This document shows positions 27,201 through 34,559 of a stretch of DNA of 48,550 nucleotides, piece after piece. The stretch is from contig CALVPR010000006.1 in assembly GCA_944351765.1 (NCBI GenBank), positions 1 through 48,550 on the forward strand, in the 5' to 3' direction. A program made the position numbers and the translations under genes. The first letter of the stretch is position 1; the number at the start of each line of letters is the position of its first letter. Under the pieces are notes generated by a model. The model saw nothing but the letters and a program-made list of their open reading frames with translations, was not told the DNA's origin and did no database searches. Origin of the DNA: an uncultured Bacilli bacterium (lineage in GTDB: Bacteria > Bacillota_I > Bacilli_A > RF39 > UBA660).

Positions 27201-27923
27201 TTCTTCTTTAAATTTATTATCAATAAGTCCAAATTTAATTTGACTATCTAATACTTTATTTATTTCATCTTCATACATTTCTCTTGAAACAGATACTTTA
27301 TAATCATCAGGTCCATTTTTAATTTTATTTTTAAATTTAGAGTCTTTTACATACATTTCTGATATTGTTTCATAATGATTTTCTTTCATTATTTTTTCAT
27401 TTTCTTTAATTGCGGACAATACTTTTCCAGCATCTTTATCATTTGTTCCTTCTTCTCTATTAGATTTATATCCTCTTTTTTTAGCATAATGAACTAATAT
27501 TATAGATAGTTCTTCATCAGTTAATTTTCTATTTAATGCTTCTGTCTTTAATATATAAGGATTTGTATTATTTTTTTTATAATATTCTGTAATCATATCA
27601 TTAAATATTTTTGTTAATTCAAGATTTTTTTCTGATACTACATTATCTTCATTAATATTACCTTTTAAATAATTATTTTCATATAATAAATTTCTTACTC
27701 TATCTATTCTAAATTCTCTTCTTCTAGATATTCTTCTTGCTCCTCTTTTTTCTCTTCTTGCTTTTGCTTTACTATCTCCACTTGCTTCTTCGCCTGGAGT
27801 AAAAATTCTACTTCCTACATCAATTATACGATATGGATTATCATTTTCATCTAATGCAAGTAATGCCCATCCTACCGATGATATTCCAATATCAAGTCCT
27901 ACGATATATTTATTATCGTACAT
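24276..27923 (-). CDS. cas9: CRISPR-associated endonuclease Cas9 (type II-A)
   Basis: A 1215-residue Cas9, in the size range of compact II-A/II-C enzymes. All nuclease residues are visible: RuvC-I D11 (VGLDIGISSVGWA), an Arg-rich bridge helix (about 55-80), RuvC-II E577 (INIETAKEL), HNH with D661-H662 (QIDHILPYSRTF) and N685 (TKENQDK), and RuvC-III H813/D816 (LHHAMDALV). A recognition lobe occupies about 85-540 and a PAM-interacting region the last ~250 residues. SD-like AGAAGGAT precedes the ATG. It heads the cas9-cas1-cas2 operon. No sign of inactivation is seen. The PAM cannot be derived from this window. Confidence 0.98.
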   Translation of the reverse strand: MYDNKYIVGLDIGISSVGWALLALDENDNPYRIIDVGSRIFTPGEEASGDSKAKARREKRGARRISRRREFRIDRVRNLLYENNYLKGNINEDNVVSEKNLELTKIFNDMITEYYKKNNTNPYILKTEALNRKLTDEELSIILVHYAKKRGYKSNREEGTNDKDAGKVLSAIKENEKIMKENHYETISEMYVKDSKFKNKIKNGPDDYKVSVSREMYEDEINKVLDSQIKFGLIDNKFKEEYLNIWKSQRHYSEGPGYYYEYIDGKKEKLRSPYGGNLIERMVGKCIFDDNPRAPKRAPSSEIYVGLSKLINLRYKIDDKDYVSLTKEQIKEILELSKDKNEVKYSLISKVIGNDNIKFKSLQLSKREYIKVIDEFKKKLNIPKDKRIDINSLNSKEKELYDELYNKVLYSKSLFELNGYHELRKVFEKCYGKEEWNNVKDNIDMLDELARLCTNYKTNDDIKNGIENSIVIPNKYSDMEFIDKLPNFKDHLMLSSELIKRLIPIMLEDKRYDEAILELNYPHSDIYRNKTKHDLLLPINSVSTIKNQRVIRSLSQARKVLNAIIKKYGSPKIINIETAKELAKTKDERREIEKYQLERKEENDKTKQLLVELGIFTSIDKITSNDLLKYKLWKEQKECCGYSGKKIKIEELFDKNVVQIDHILPYSRTFNDNYLNKTLVFTKENQDKRERTPFEWFGNTDKWDKYESFINSLVIPIKKKDNYLIRNLDLDTARAMRDQNLNDTKYISKELASIIKAYLNVEKVNMYSGSLTAKLRARWGFNRLTHSYISKNYIMPSGMKEDIKKDRDNHLHHAMDALVIASITPSLEQKITLYEKFSRYIDGLTEKQLKNLTEQEIKEYDGTFYNDETGEIDDISFRKYVREEKIKEHITYGKHDIAKLEFPLPYEKFDDEAKLRVYEQNLDILKWNLKAFNTYTNKDIENVRVLTPSLAKPKISGQMHEETYYGTVKDKEKKIILYKTLRTPLTKVKRKDLENIPDRLSGSKDIYYALVKWFGDKEKGEDALKAHNGKYPINPNDTEQKEIKKIKLYSPYKNTGHMVNGSNVEKGDIYQIDVLKSKDVNDDKLYFVAYDLFDLKKGNSKSKNVDFNIKVEYGRDKNYVIMSYKDMLDKYDVILKLNKNDLIKVRNKEGKQSVGYVTGFSTGKIEIKSLIGDGYDLFGENNLFEKQIDRFYITISTIKLIDKLSINLLGEISGL

Positions 27924-27944
27924 ACTACCACATCCTTCTACTAC

Positions 27945-27978
27945 ATTATATCATATTTTTTACTTTACATATAGTAAA
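27945..27978 (-). promoter_or_regulatory. cas9 operon promoter
   Basis: On the minus strand an extended -10 (TGATATAAT, 27945-27953) lies about 30 bases before the cas9 start. Upstream a small inverted repeat TTTAC/GTAAA (27964-27978) overlaps the -35 position and may be an operator. The same TGATATAAT box drives the array. Confidence 0.6.
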
Positions 27979-27989
27979 CATTCAGAATT

Positions 27990-28014
27990 AAAAAAGAGAA
28001 TTAAAAAAATTCTC
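27990..28014 (-). terminator. Terminator after the Fic gene
   Basis: On the minus strand GAGAATT and AATTCTC (27996-28014) form a 7-bp stem followed by six T, separating the Fic gene from the cas operon. Confidence 0.65.
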
Positions 28015-28032
28015 ATAATACCAACATATAAT

Positions 28033-29103
28033 TTACTTTAATTCCAATAAAATTTCCCATTCCCCATTTCTTTTTCCATTTTTTCTAGTTATTAGTCCTT
28101 TTCCTTGCATTTCATTCATTCTGGTCTTTATAGTCCTTAATGATTTACCAAGAATTATAGCAATTTCATCTTGTTTAATAGTAGAATTTTCTTTGATCAA
28201 ATTTAATATAACCTGTTCTTCTAAAGTACAATTTTTACACTTTAATTTTTCACATATTTTGTCTTCATTATAATCAATATGAGTATATCTATTTTTTAAT
28301 TCATATTTAGTATCTGATAAAAGATTGTAAAAGAACTTTTCTAAATAACTTATATCTTCAAAAATATTTTTTTCAAAATTTTTATAATTAGCTCTAACTA
28401 ATGAATTTCTAAAATACCAAGAACTATTTGCAAATACATCATCATTAATATTAAATCCAAATGTTCTTAAGTATTTAATAATAAAAACCGCTGTTGTTCT
28501 AGTGTTACCTTCACAAAAAGGATGAACTTGCCATATATTTGAAGTAAATCGGCACAAATGTTTAATAGACTCATCAAGTGATAAATTTTTATATGAAAAA
28601 TTTCTTTCTTGTTCAAAATCATATTCTAAAGCTGCCATAACATTTTCGTAAGAAGCATATGTAACAGTATCTCCATTTAATATCCACTCATCTTTTGTAA
28701 AATTATAATTCCTTATAACACCTGCAAGTTTATATATACCAGTAAATAATTTTTTATGAATATTTATTAATTCGGTAGGACTAAAATTAAATGACTTATC
28801 ACTTAATATTTCGGCAATTCTTACTGATACTTTATCTGCTTCTTCAATATTTTCTTTTTCTTCAAGTTTTCTACTATCTAAAACTTTATAATAATTATCA
28901 ATTCTTTTCTTAACTTCTTCTAAATTAATATTTCCTTCAATATGTTCCTTTGCTGTTTCAACCAAATATTTTGAAGGTTTTAATCCATCTACTTCTTGAA
29001 GACCTATAGCTGTCTCCCAAACTTTTGTTTTTTCTACTTGACTCGGTTCACCTTGTTTTATATATTGAGATAATTCTAAATTCCAGTTTTCTTTTTTGTC
29101 CAT
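28033..29103 (-). CDS. Fic-domain protein with C-terminal winged helix
   Basis: A 356-residue Fic protein. The N-terminus (AIGLQEVDGLKPSKYL, then AKEHIEGNINLEEVKKRI, residues about 30-68) resembles the VbhA-like inhibitory segment found in many Fic proteins. The Fic core carries HPFCEGNTRTT at 194-204, the full H-x-F-x-E-G-N-x-R motif except for Thr in place of the second Gly, so AMP transfer to a target protein is expected. Residues about 290-356 form a winged helix (EEQVILNLIKENSTIKQDEIAIILGKSLRTIKTRM), suggesting self-regulation. SD GGGAGGAT. The promoter and a triple TTGCACTTTG element lie upstream. It is the gene directly upstream of cas9. Confidence 0.9.
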   Translation of the reverse strand: MDKKENWNLELSQYIKQGEPSQVEKTKVWETAIGLQEVDGLKPSKYLVETAKEHIEGNINLEEVKKRIDNYYKVLDSRKLEEKENIEEADKVSVRIAEILSDKSFNFSPTELINIHKKLFTGIYKLAGVIRNYNFTKDEWILNGDTVTYASYENVMAALEYDFEQERNFSYKNLSLDESIKHLCRFTSNIWQVHPFCEGNTRTTAVFIIKYLRTFGFNINDDVFANSSWYFRNSLVRANYKNFEKNIFEDISYLEKFFYNLLSDTKYELKNRYTHIDYNEDKICEKLKCKNCTLEEQVILNLIKENSTIKQDEIAIILGKSLRTIKTRMNEMQGKGLITRKNGKRNGEWEILLELK

Positions 29104-29128
29104 AAAAATAATCCTCCCAACTATAGAT

Positions 29129-29204
29129 ATTATACTACATTTCTTCTATTTTATCAATTCCAAAGTGCAATTTTTGCACTTTGGAAAACCGTATTTGCAC
29201 TTTG
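29129..29204 (-). promoter_or_regulatory. Fic promoter with three TTGCACTTTG elements
   Basis: On the minus strand TTGATA (29152-29157) and TATAAT (29129-29134) are 17 bases apart. Directly upstream is an 11-bp perfect inverted repeat, CCAAAGTGCAA/TTGCACTTTGG (29160-29184), and a third TTGCACTTTG copy at 29195-29204. The placement beside the -35 box fits an operator, probably for the Fic protein's own winged helix (inference). Confidence 0.75.
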
Positions 29205-29230
29205 AAACAGTATATTTTCTATTCAAATAG

Positions 29231-29257
29231 AAAAAAATTTTATGATTAAACATAAAA
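29231..29257 (-). terminator. Terminator of the DUF362/DUF368 operon
   Basis: On the minus strand TTTTATG and CATAAAA (29238-29257) pair around TTTAAT and are followed by seven T. Confidence 0.65.
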
Positions 29258-29261
29258 CTTT

Positions 29262-30095
29262 TTATTCATCTCCTAATTTATATGCAATTAATAATCCTGC
29301 TACAAATAAGATAACCCCTAAAATAAATGGTACTATACTAAAAGTTAATCCTTCGGCACTTGTAAATATTCCAATAATAGATGCAAGTACAAATCCTATT
29401 ATACCAAAATAAGTTGGCACTTCAAATTTCTTAAATAAGAATTCTATTATTTTAGCAATAATTATTATTCCTACTAATACACCTATTCCAAAAGGAACTA
29501 ATATAGACATATCTTTAACTATATTATTAAATGATGTTAAACTATTAATCGTATTTATTATTGGTTCATAATATCCCATTACCATTAACATAAATGATCC
29601 TGATATTCCTGGTATTATCATAGTAGCTGATGCTACCATTCCTACTAAAAATAATTTTATATAATCAATTACATTCATTGAAGCAAAAGATACTTCTCCT
29701 CCTGTTTTTAAGAAAGCTATTCCTATTACAAACATAAATGTTAATGCAAATATTATTAAATTAGATACTTTAATATCATTCTTTACTTTTTTATATAACA
29801 TAGGCATACCACCTAATATTAATCCTGTAAAAAACATAATTGTTGGAAGTGGGAAATTTTCAAGTGAATATCCAATTACTTTACTTCCTATTACTATTGC
29901 TACTGCTGCTCCAATTAATATTGGAAGTAAAAACTTTATATTATCTTTTATTTTACTTACAAAATGACTAATTGCATTAATTAAGTCTTCATATATTCCC
30001 ATGGTAATAGCTAATGTACCACCACTAACTCCCGGAATAATATTTGCTATTCCCATAAAAAATCCTTTTATTCCTAATATTACTTTATCTTTCAT
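29262..30095 (-). CDS. DUF368 membrane protein, likely polyprenyl-phosphate transporter
   Basis: A 277-residue protein with eight or more membrane helices and the two inverted signature motifs of DUF368: GIANIIPGVSGGTLAITMGIYE near residue 15 and ASATMIIPGISGSFMLMVMGYYE near residue 155. DUF368 members (PopT) have been shown to return undecaprenyl phosphate to the cytoplasmic face for wall synthesis. The two similar motifs indicate an internal duplication. It follows the DUF362 gene by 2 bases and ends in a terminator. Confidence 0.88.
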   Translation of the reverse strand: MKDKVILGIKGFFMGIANIIPGVSGGTLAITMGIYEDLINAISHFVSKIKDNIKFLLPILIGAAVAIVIGSKVIGYSLENFPLPTIMFFTGLILGGMPMLYKKVKNDIKVSNLIIFALTFMFVIGIAFLKTGGEVSFASMNVIDYIKLFLVGMVASATMIIPGISGSFMLMVMGYYEPIINTINSLTSFNNIVKDMSILVPFGIGVLVGIIIIAKIIEFLFKKFEVPTYFGIIGFVLASIIGIFTSAEGLTFSIVPFILGVILFVAGLLIAYKLGDE

Positions 30096-30097
30096 AA

Positions 30098-30985
30098 TTA
30101 CTCCTCATCTATATTTATTAGTTCATATTCATCAGTACCAAGACCTAACTCTTTACCATACTCTATAATATGAGCACCATTTCTTGATTCAATTCTTTCT
30201 ATTAAATCTTTTTTACCTTTGTCTTCACTATTATATATTAAATCTAAACATGCTTTATCTATTGCAATCGGATCTAATGAAGATACTATACCAATATCTT
30301 TCATACATACTTTTTCTGGATTAGCAACACAATCACAATCTACTGATAAATTATTAATTACATTTATATATACAATATTATCTTTATATTTATCCATTAC
30401 TGCTTTATCGGCTTCTGCCATTGATTCAATAAAATCATCTTGAGAAGGCAAATTTTCCCATAATATATTAGCATCTTCTACCTTACCTGCACTATGAATC
30501 CATGCTTTACCTCTTCTTGAAGCAATACCAATAGACATATTCTTTAAAGCTCCTCCAAATCCTCCCATTGGATGTCCTTTAAAGTGTGATAACATAAGAA
30601 TTGAATCATAATTTAACAAATTCTTTCCTACATAATTTACTTTTAAATGTTTTCCACCATTTACAGGAAGTTCTACGTCACCTTCCTTGTCCATTATATC
30701 TACATCAGTTACAGTTAAAAATCCATGTTCTTTAGCTACTTCTAAATGTTCTTCATAACTATTTCTCTTACCAGGATATGCTGTATTACATTCAATAATA
30801 GTACCATTTACTTTATGCACTAAATCTTTAATTAATTCTGGGTGTAAATAATTATTATTACCTGCTTCTACTGTTGACAATTTAACAGCAACTTTTCCAT
30901 TTAATTCTTTATTTAAAACTTCATACATTTTAACTAAACTTTCACTATCTATATTCTTTGTAAAATATACTTTAGCTTTTTCCAT
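30098..30985 (-). CDS. DUF362 domain-containing protein
   Basis: A 295-residue protein matching DUF362 throughout: KVAVKLSTVEAGNNNYLHPELI, the central NYDSILMLSHFKGHPMGGFGGALKNMSIG block and C-terminal CDCVANPEKVCMKDIGIVSSLDPIAIDKA. Related proteins often carry a C-terminal ferredoxin domain; this one has only a few Cys (CDC, C in KVC), so a full 4Fe-4S pair is not evident. Function unknown. SD AAAGGTGA and a TATAAT box upstream near 31010. Co-transcribed with the DUF368 gene. Confidence 0.8.
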   Translation of the reverse strand: MEKAKVYFTKNIDSESLVKMYEVLNKELNGKVAVKLSTVEAGNNNYLHPELIKDLVHKVNGTIIECNTAYPGKRNSYEEHLEVAKEHGFLTVTDVDIMDKEGDVELPVNGGKHLKVNYVGKNLLNYDSILMLSHFKGHPMGGFGGALKNMSIGIASRRGKAWIHSAGKVEDANILWENLPSQDDFIESMAEADKAVMDKYKDNIVYINVINNLSVDCDCVANPEKVCMKDIGIVSSLDPIAIDKACLDLIYNSEDKGKKDLIERIESRNGAHIIEYGKELGLGTDEYELINIDEE

Positions 30986-31044
30986 TATATCACCTTTCCT
31001 AGTTCTATATAATTATACACTAAAAGTAAAATAAAAAAAATAGT

Positions 31045-31923
31045 TTAGTCACTATTTTCTCTTAATATTTTTTCATATATTTCTAATTTAAAACATAATG
31101 CTTGCTCTAATAAAGTTATTTTCTTTATCATTTCATTTACGGAATCATTAACTTTTAATATTTCATCAACATTACACGTTATAGATATTATCTTTTGAAT
31201 TTTTTTAGCTTCAATATCTAATATTTTAGCAATTGATTTTTCAATCATAGCAATAGAAGTTGGTATATCATTATAATTACAAAAACATAAACATTTTATA
31301 AGTTCTAAGCAATTATTATAGTGCTTATATTCTAAAATTACATATAAATACATTTTATTATTAGATTTTACTAATATATATAATTTATTTTGATAATAAT
31401 ATGTATTATATACTTCTATATTTTCTCCTAAAAAATATTTATTAGCAATTATTTTGTAATTATATATACTAGAAATATATACTTTTTTATTATTGTTATA
31501 TACTACATACACATTATTATTAATATGAGTAGCACAATATATTTTATTATTTAAATTATTTTTTAATAAAGAATTTATAACATTACTATCTAAAAATTTT
31601 TCTATATCATCTTTTAAAATATAAATATTATTATTAGTTATAATTAATTTACTCTGATAAAAATTTAATGAATTAATGTTAGTTTCTACTTCCTTAACTA
31701 AGTTAATATTATCTTCCTTTACATATAATTTATTATCTTTACTTAAATATATTTTACCATTATAAGAAATACTATTATATTCATTATCTAAGTAAATAGT
31801 TTTAATATAATTAAGTTTATTATCATATTCATCTACCCCATTTTTATTTAAGAACATAAACTTATCTTCATTAATATAAAATCCTGTATATTCTGAATTA
31901 GTATTTAAACATATCTTTTTCAT
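31045..31923 (-). CDS. Propeller-like protein ending in a shared helical surface module
   Basis: A 292-residue protein. Residues about 1-215 are short repeating strands of the type NKLYVKEDN, NNIYILKDD, NKIYCATHINNNVYVVYNN, which suggest a beta-propeller. Residues about 222-288 (IPTSIAMIEKSIAKILDIEAKKIQKII, then DEILKVNDSVNEMIKKITLLEQALCFKLE) are a helical module also found at the start of the divergent gene at 32038-32607. The same module, usually with HILNAEGEKLQ, occurs in Clostridia surface or spore-coat proteins of the collagen-like group. No signal peptide. Function unknown. Confidence 0.6.
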   Translation of the reverse strand: MKKICLNTNSEYTGFYINEDKFMFLNKNGVDEYDNKLNYIKTIYLDNEYNSISYNGKIYLSKDNKLYVKEDNINLVKEVETNINSLNFYQSKLIITNNNIYILKDDIEKFLDSNVINSLLKNNLNNKIYCATHINNNVYVVYNNNKKVYISSIYNYKIIANKYFLGENIEVYNTYYYQNKLYILVKSNNKMYLYVILEYKHYNNCLELIKCLCFCNYNDIPTSIAMIEKSIAKILDIEAKKIQKIISITCNVDEILKVNDSVNEMIKKITLLEQALCFKLEIYEKILRENSD

Positions 31924-32037
31924 AGAGTATCACCTAATAAAATATATGAATTTTAAATAATATTATGAAAATAAGTATATGCCCTTTCAAAAAATAATAT
32001 CCTTCATAGTATATAACAAAAGGAGATGAAATAAAAA

Positions 32038-32607
32038 ATGTCAATGCCAATAATTAAACCTAGTGGTGTAAAAAGATGTGAAGCAGTAAGTGATATAATT
32101 GCATCAGTTGCTTTACAACAAACTGGTTTATCCCATATTTTAAATGCTGAAGGAGAAAAAAATCAAGCTGCTTTAGTTTTAGCAAAAAATACTGATGAAT
32201 TATTAAAAGTTAACGATTCTGTAAAATCTATGGTTAACTCTATTACTAGATTAGAAACAGTTCTTCAAGGTAAACTAGAACTATTCAATAATTGTATATG
32301 CGATAATTGCGAATGTGTTCCTTCTGCCCTAACATTTGATATAGTTGGAGGAGGAATTATAAAAGATGGTAAAGAACCTAATACATATATCTTTACTGGT
32401 AATAAAGAAGAAAACATAATCACTTTTGTTACTAACCCTAATGTAGTAGTTACTTCAACTTCCGCCTTACCTAAAGGAGTAACTTTCTTAAATAATGTAT
32501 TAACTATTCCTGCTGAATTTGATTATAGTATAGAAAATATTATGACTTTTATGATCGGAGAAGATAATTGTAAATATGAAATTACAATTACTACTGCTAT
32601 ACTTTAA
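32038..32607 (+). CDS. Surface-type protein with HILNAEGEK module and beta-sandwich
   Basis: A 189-residue protein. After a short lead, residues about 16-82 carry the helical module IASVALQQTGLSHILNAEGEK ... TDELLKVNDSVKSMVNSITRLE, shared with the divergent neighbour. A Cys-rich linker (NNCICDNCEC, about 83-92) leads to a beta-rich C-terminal domain with a FTGN...ITFVTNPNVVVTSTSALPKGVTF pattern like Ig-type sandwiches. In Clostridia this module heads exosporium or surface-appendage proteins; an assembly role is inferred. SD AAAGGAGATG. A bidirectional terminator follows at 32621-32653. Confidence 0.6.
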   Translation: MSMPIIKPSGVKRCEAVSDIIASVALQQTGLSHILNAEGEKNQAALVLAKNTDELLKVNDSVKSMVNSITRLETVLQGKLELFNNCICDNCECVPSALTFDIVGGGIIKDGKEPNTYIFTGNKEENIITFVTNPNVVVTSTSALPKGVTFLNNVLTIPAEFDYSIENIMTFMIGEDNCKYEITITTAIL

Positions 32608-32620
32608 TTTATATAAATTA

Positions 32621-32653
32621 AAAGATATTGTTCCTTTTATGAGCAATATCTTT
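32621..32653. terminator. Bidirectional terminator
   Basis: AAAGATATTG (32621-32630) pairs with CAATATCTTT (32644-32653) between two convergent genes; it overlaps the toxN stop. Confidence 0.6.
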
Positions 32654-33155
32654 ATTTATTATACTCTCTACATTTTTCTTCTAATAAAGGAAAATTACAA
32701 CATCTATCTTTTACATTTTTAGGTAATTTATTACTTTTATATAAATTATATAATAATTTTGATTTAGTATTAACATCTTTTTTATTGGCAGTTAACCATC
32801 TTAACTGATTTCTTAATAATTCTAATCTAAAATTTTCTGCTCTATTTTCTGTTTTTTTATTTAAATCAAAAATGACATAGTTTTTATCCATAACAGGTAT
32901 CATATTATTAAAATTAACTACTCCATAAGTCCCATTTTCTATTTTTATTAAATCTAAGGTATTTTTTAATTTACTATGTTTAGGTTTGGGACTAGATAAT
33001 GGAGCAAAATATTCACATTTATCTATCATAAATAATACTCCAATAAATGGTCTTAAATCTTTAGTACCTGCATTATAAGAAACTTTATTATCATATTGTC
33101 TTAAATAATCACAATATTTAGAATCTACTTTTGCTATTTTAAAACTTTTATACAT
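32652..33155 (-). CDS. toxN: Type III toxin-antitoxin endoribonuclease, ToxN/AbiQ family
   Basis: A 167-residue protein with the family pattern: SKYCDYLRQYDNKV, RPFIGVLFMIDKCEYFAPLSSPKPKH (residues 35-60), GVVNFNNMIPV (78-88) and a C-terminal RCCNFPLLEEKC. ToxN/AbiQ toxins cut RNA, including their own antitoxin precursor, between repeats; free toxin stops growth and protects the population from phage. The basic PKPKH segment and the Ser residues of PLSSP lie in the active-site region. The gene follows tandem RNA repeats and a leaky terminator on the same strand, the diagnostic type III layout. SD is GGGGGA before the ATG. Confidence 0.93.
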   Translation of the reverse strand: MYKSFKIAKVDSKYCDYLRQYDNKVSYNAGTKDLRPFIGVLFMIDKCEYFAPLSSPKPKHSKLKNTLDLIKIENGTYGVVNFNNMIPVMDKNYVIFDLNKKTENRAENFRLELLRNQLRWLTANKKDVNTKSKLLYNLYKSNKLPKNVKDRCCNFPLLEEKCREYNK

Positions 33156-33187
33156 CTATATCCCCCATTTGAAATTTATATTTATTT

Positions 33188-33216
33188 AAAAAGGATTAGA
33201 GTGTGCTCTCTAATCC
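33188..33216 (-). terminator. Terminator between ToxI repeats and toxN
   Basis: On the minus strand a 9-bp stem, GGATTAGAG and CTCTAATCC (33193-33216), with a 6-base loop precedes five T. In type III systems this terminator lets most transcripts stop after the antitoxin RNA and a minority read into the toxin gene. Confidence 0.85.
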
Positions 33217-33352
33217 ACTTTTTTAGCTGCCACTTATAGAGCTGGCTTCACTCACTTTTTTAGCTGCCATTTATAGAGCTGGCTTCACTCACTTTTTTAG
33301 CTGCCATTTAGGGCTGGCTTCACCCGCTTTTTTTATGCTACATAGTAGCATT
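33217..33352 (-). ncRNA. toxI: ToxI antitoxin RNA: tandem 37-base repeats
   Basis: Repeat 1 (33217-33253) and repeat 2 (33254-33290) are 37 bases and differ at one position; repeat 3 (33291-33325) is 35 bases with TAGAG reduced to GGG and ACTC changed to ACCC; a partial fourth follows to about 33338. In transcript sense each unit contains GTGAGTGAAGCCAGC and GGCAGCTAAAAAA. GCCAGC and GGCAGC/GCTGGC-type complementarity could form the pseudoknot core of ToxI units. A 6-bp hairpin TGCTAC/GTAGCA (33336-33350) opens the transcript. The number of units (just under three) is like AbiQ antitoxin. Confidence 0.92.
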
Positions 33353-33371
33353 TATATTTTATGCAATATTT

Positions 33372-33402
33372 ATTATAATATTACAGCACTTGACATAATC
33401 AA
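33372..33402 (-). promoter_or_regulatory. Promoter of the toxI-toxN unit
   Basis: On the minus strand TTGATT (33397-33402) is followed by overlapping -10 candidates TATTAT (33375-33380, 16-base spacer) and TATAAT (33372-33377, 19-base spacer). Transcription would start near 33365. Confidence 0.6.
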
Positions 33403-33438
33403 TTGCAATAATAATATATCATAATTTTAACAAAATGT

Positions 33439-34548
33439 CTATAATTTTATATTTTCTATCATATCATCTAATGATGTATCTTCAAAAAATGTATTCATAT
33501 TATAATAAAGCATTATATCAGTAATTTGTTTATCATTAATTAAACTATTAATGTCTTCATGATAATATCTAGGATCTATAACAATAATTTCTCGATAATT
33601 ATTTAATATAAATGGAATAAAACTATTGGCATAAGAATCTTTTATTAATAAAAGTTTACTCTCACTTTCTGAGTTTGTTCTTATATCAATTATACTTTTA
33701 TTTCCTCCGAAAAATATTTCATAGGAATCATAACTATATTGTTTACTACTATCATATATAGAAGTATATTCATCTTCATCATTATTATAAGTTAAATAGT
33801 AAGATACTTCTTCATTTGGTACATATATATTTACTGTATCATAAGTGTTATAATATGCAATTTTTTTAGCACTAGTTCCAATAAAATGATTATTGACAGT
33901 ATATTCACTATACTCTATATTTTCTTTATCATATAAACTTTCGCTAATGTATTTGGCTCCTAAAGAAGTGTAATGATGATCTGTATTATAGAAAATATTT
34001 TCATCTTTGTGAGAAAATAATATATCAAAACAATTTACTTTAACTAAATCATTATCAAAATTACTAATAAATTCATCATATAATTCTTTTTGTTTATTAG
34101 AAGAGCTTACTTCATCATAATATATTCCTACTTTATTAGGAATAAGAACAAAATCCATATTTAATTCACTATAATATTCTTGTAATTTATTTATATTATC
34201 TACTCTTCTATTTATAAATTCATCATTAGGAATAACTACTTCTTCAATTAATCTATTATTTTTACCAAAATATATATTATCTATTTTTTTAAGACCAATT
34301 GTTTTTTCAATATTAGTTTTTAAACTTTTCCAAGTTGTCCTATTCCAAAACTGATCTTCAATATATTTATTGTAAGAAGTAAAATAACTACCATCAGTAA
34401 CATTACTAACATTCATCTCCGGTTTACTTGCAAGTGGCCTATTCTCTTTTTCTGAAAAATTTAAAGAAGGTGAAAATAAATTAATAAAAAATATTGTTAA
34501 TAAATATATAAGGGTAAAATACCCAATAAAATATGTTTTTTCTTTCAT
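33439..34548 (-). CDS. AlgX/AlgJ-like (DHHW) acetyltransferase-associated protein
   Basis: A 369-residue membrane-anchored protein with one N-terminal helix (about 7-25) and an ENRPLASKPE motif typical of the DHHW/AlgX group, followed by an SGNH-like domain with the Asp-His pair in YNTDHHYTSLG (D190, H191, H192) and LLIKDSYANSF containing the Ser. These proteins move acetyl groups onto extracellular polysaccharide together with an MBOAT partner. That partner is the gene upstream, 11 bases away. SD AAAGGAGG. The polysaccharide acceptor is unknown. Confidence 0.85.
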   Translation of the reverse strand: MKEKTYFIGYFTLIYLLTIFFINLFSPSLNFSEKENRPLASKPEMNVSNVTDGSYFTSYNKYIEDQFWNRTTWKSLKTNIEKTIGLKKIDNIYFGKNNRLIEEVVIPNDEFINRRVDNINKLQEYYSELNMDFVLIPNKVGIYYDEVSSSNKQKELYDEFISNFDNDLVKVNCFDILFSHKDENIFYNTDHHYTSLGAKYISESLYDKENIEYSEYTVNNHFIGTSAKKIAYYNTYDTVNIYVPNEEVSYYLTYNNDEDEYTSIYDSSKQYSYDSYEIFFGGNKSIIDIRTNSESESKLLLIKDSYANSFIPFILNNYREIIVIDPRYYHEDINSLINDKQITDIMLYYNMNTFFEDTSLDDMIENIKL

Positions 34549-34559
34549 TAGATCCTCCT

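Noticed and set aside
30219..30443. Plus-strand frame inside the DUF362 gene
   Set aside because: Opposite-strand shadow of a well-supported gene.
33217..33335. Tandem repeats considered as a small CRISPR array
   Set aside because: The units are directly adjacent with no unique spacers, and they precede a toxN gene and terminator, which identifies them as ToxI.
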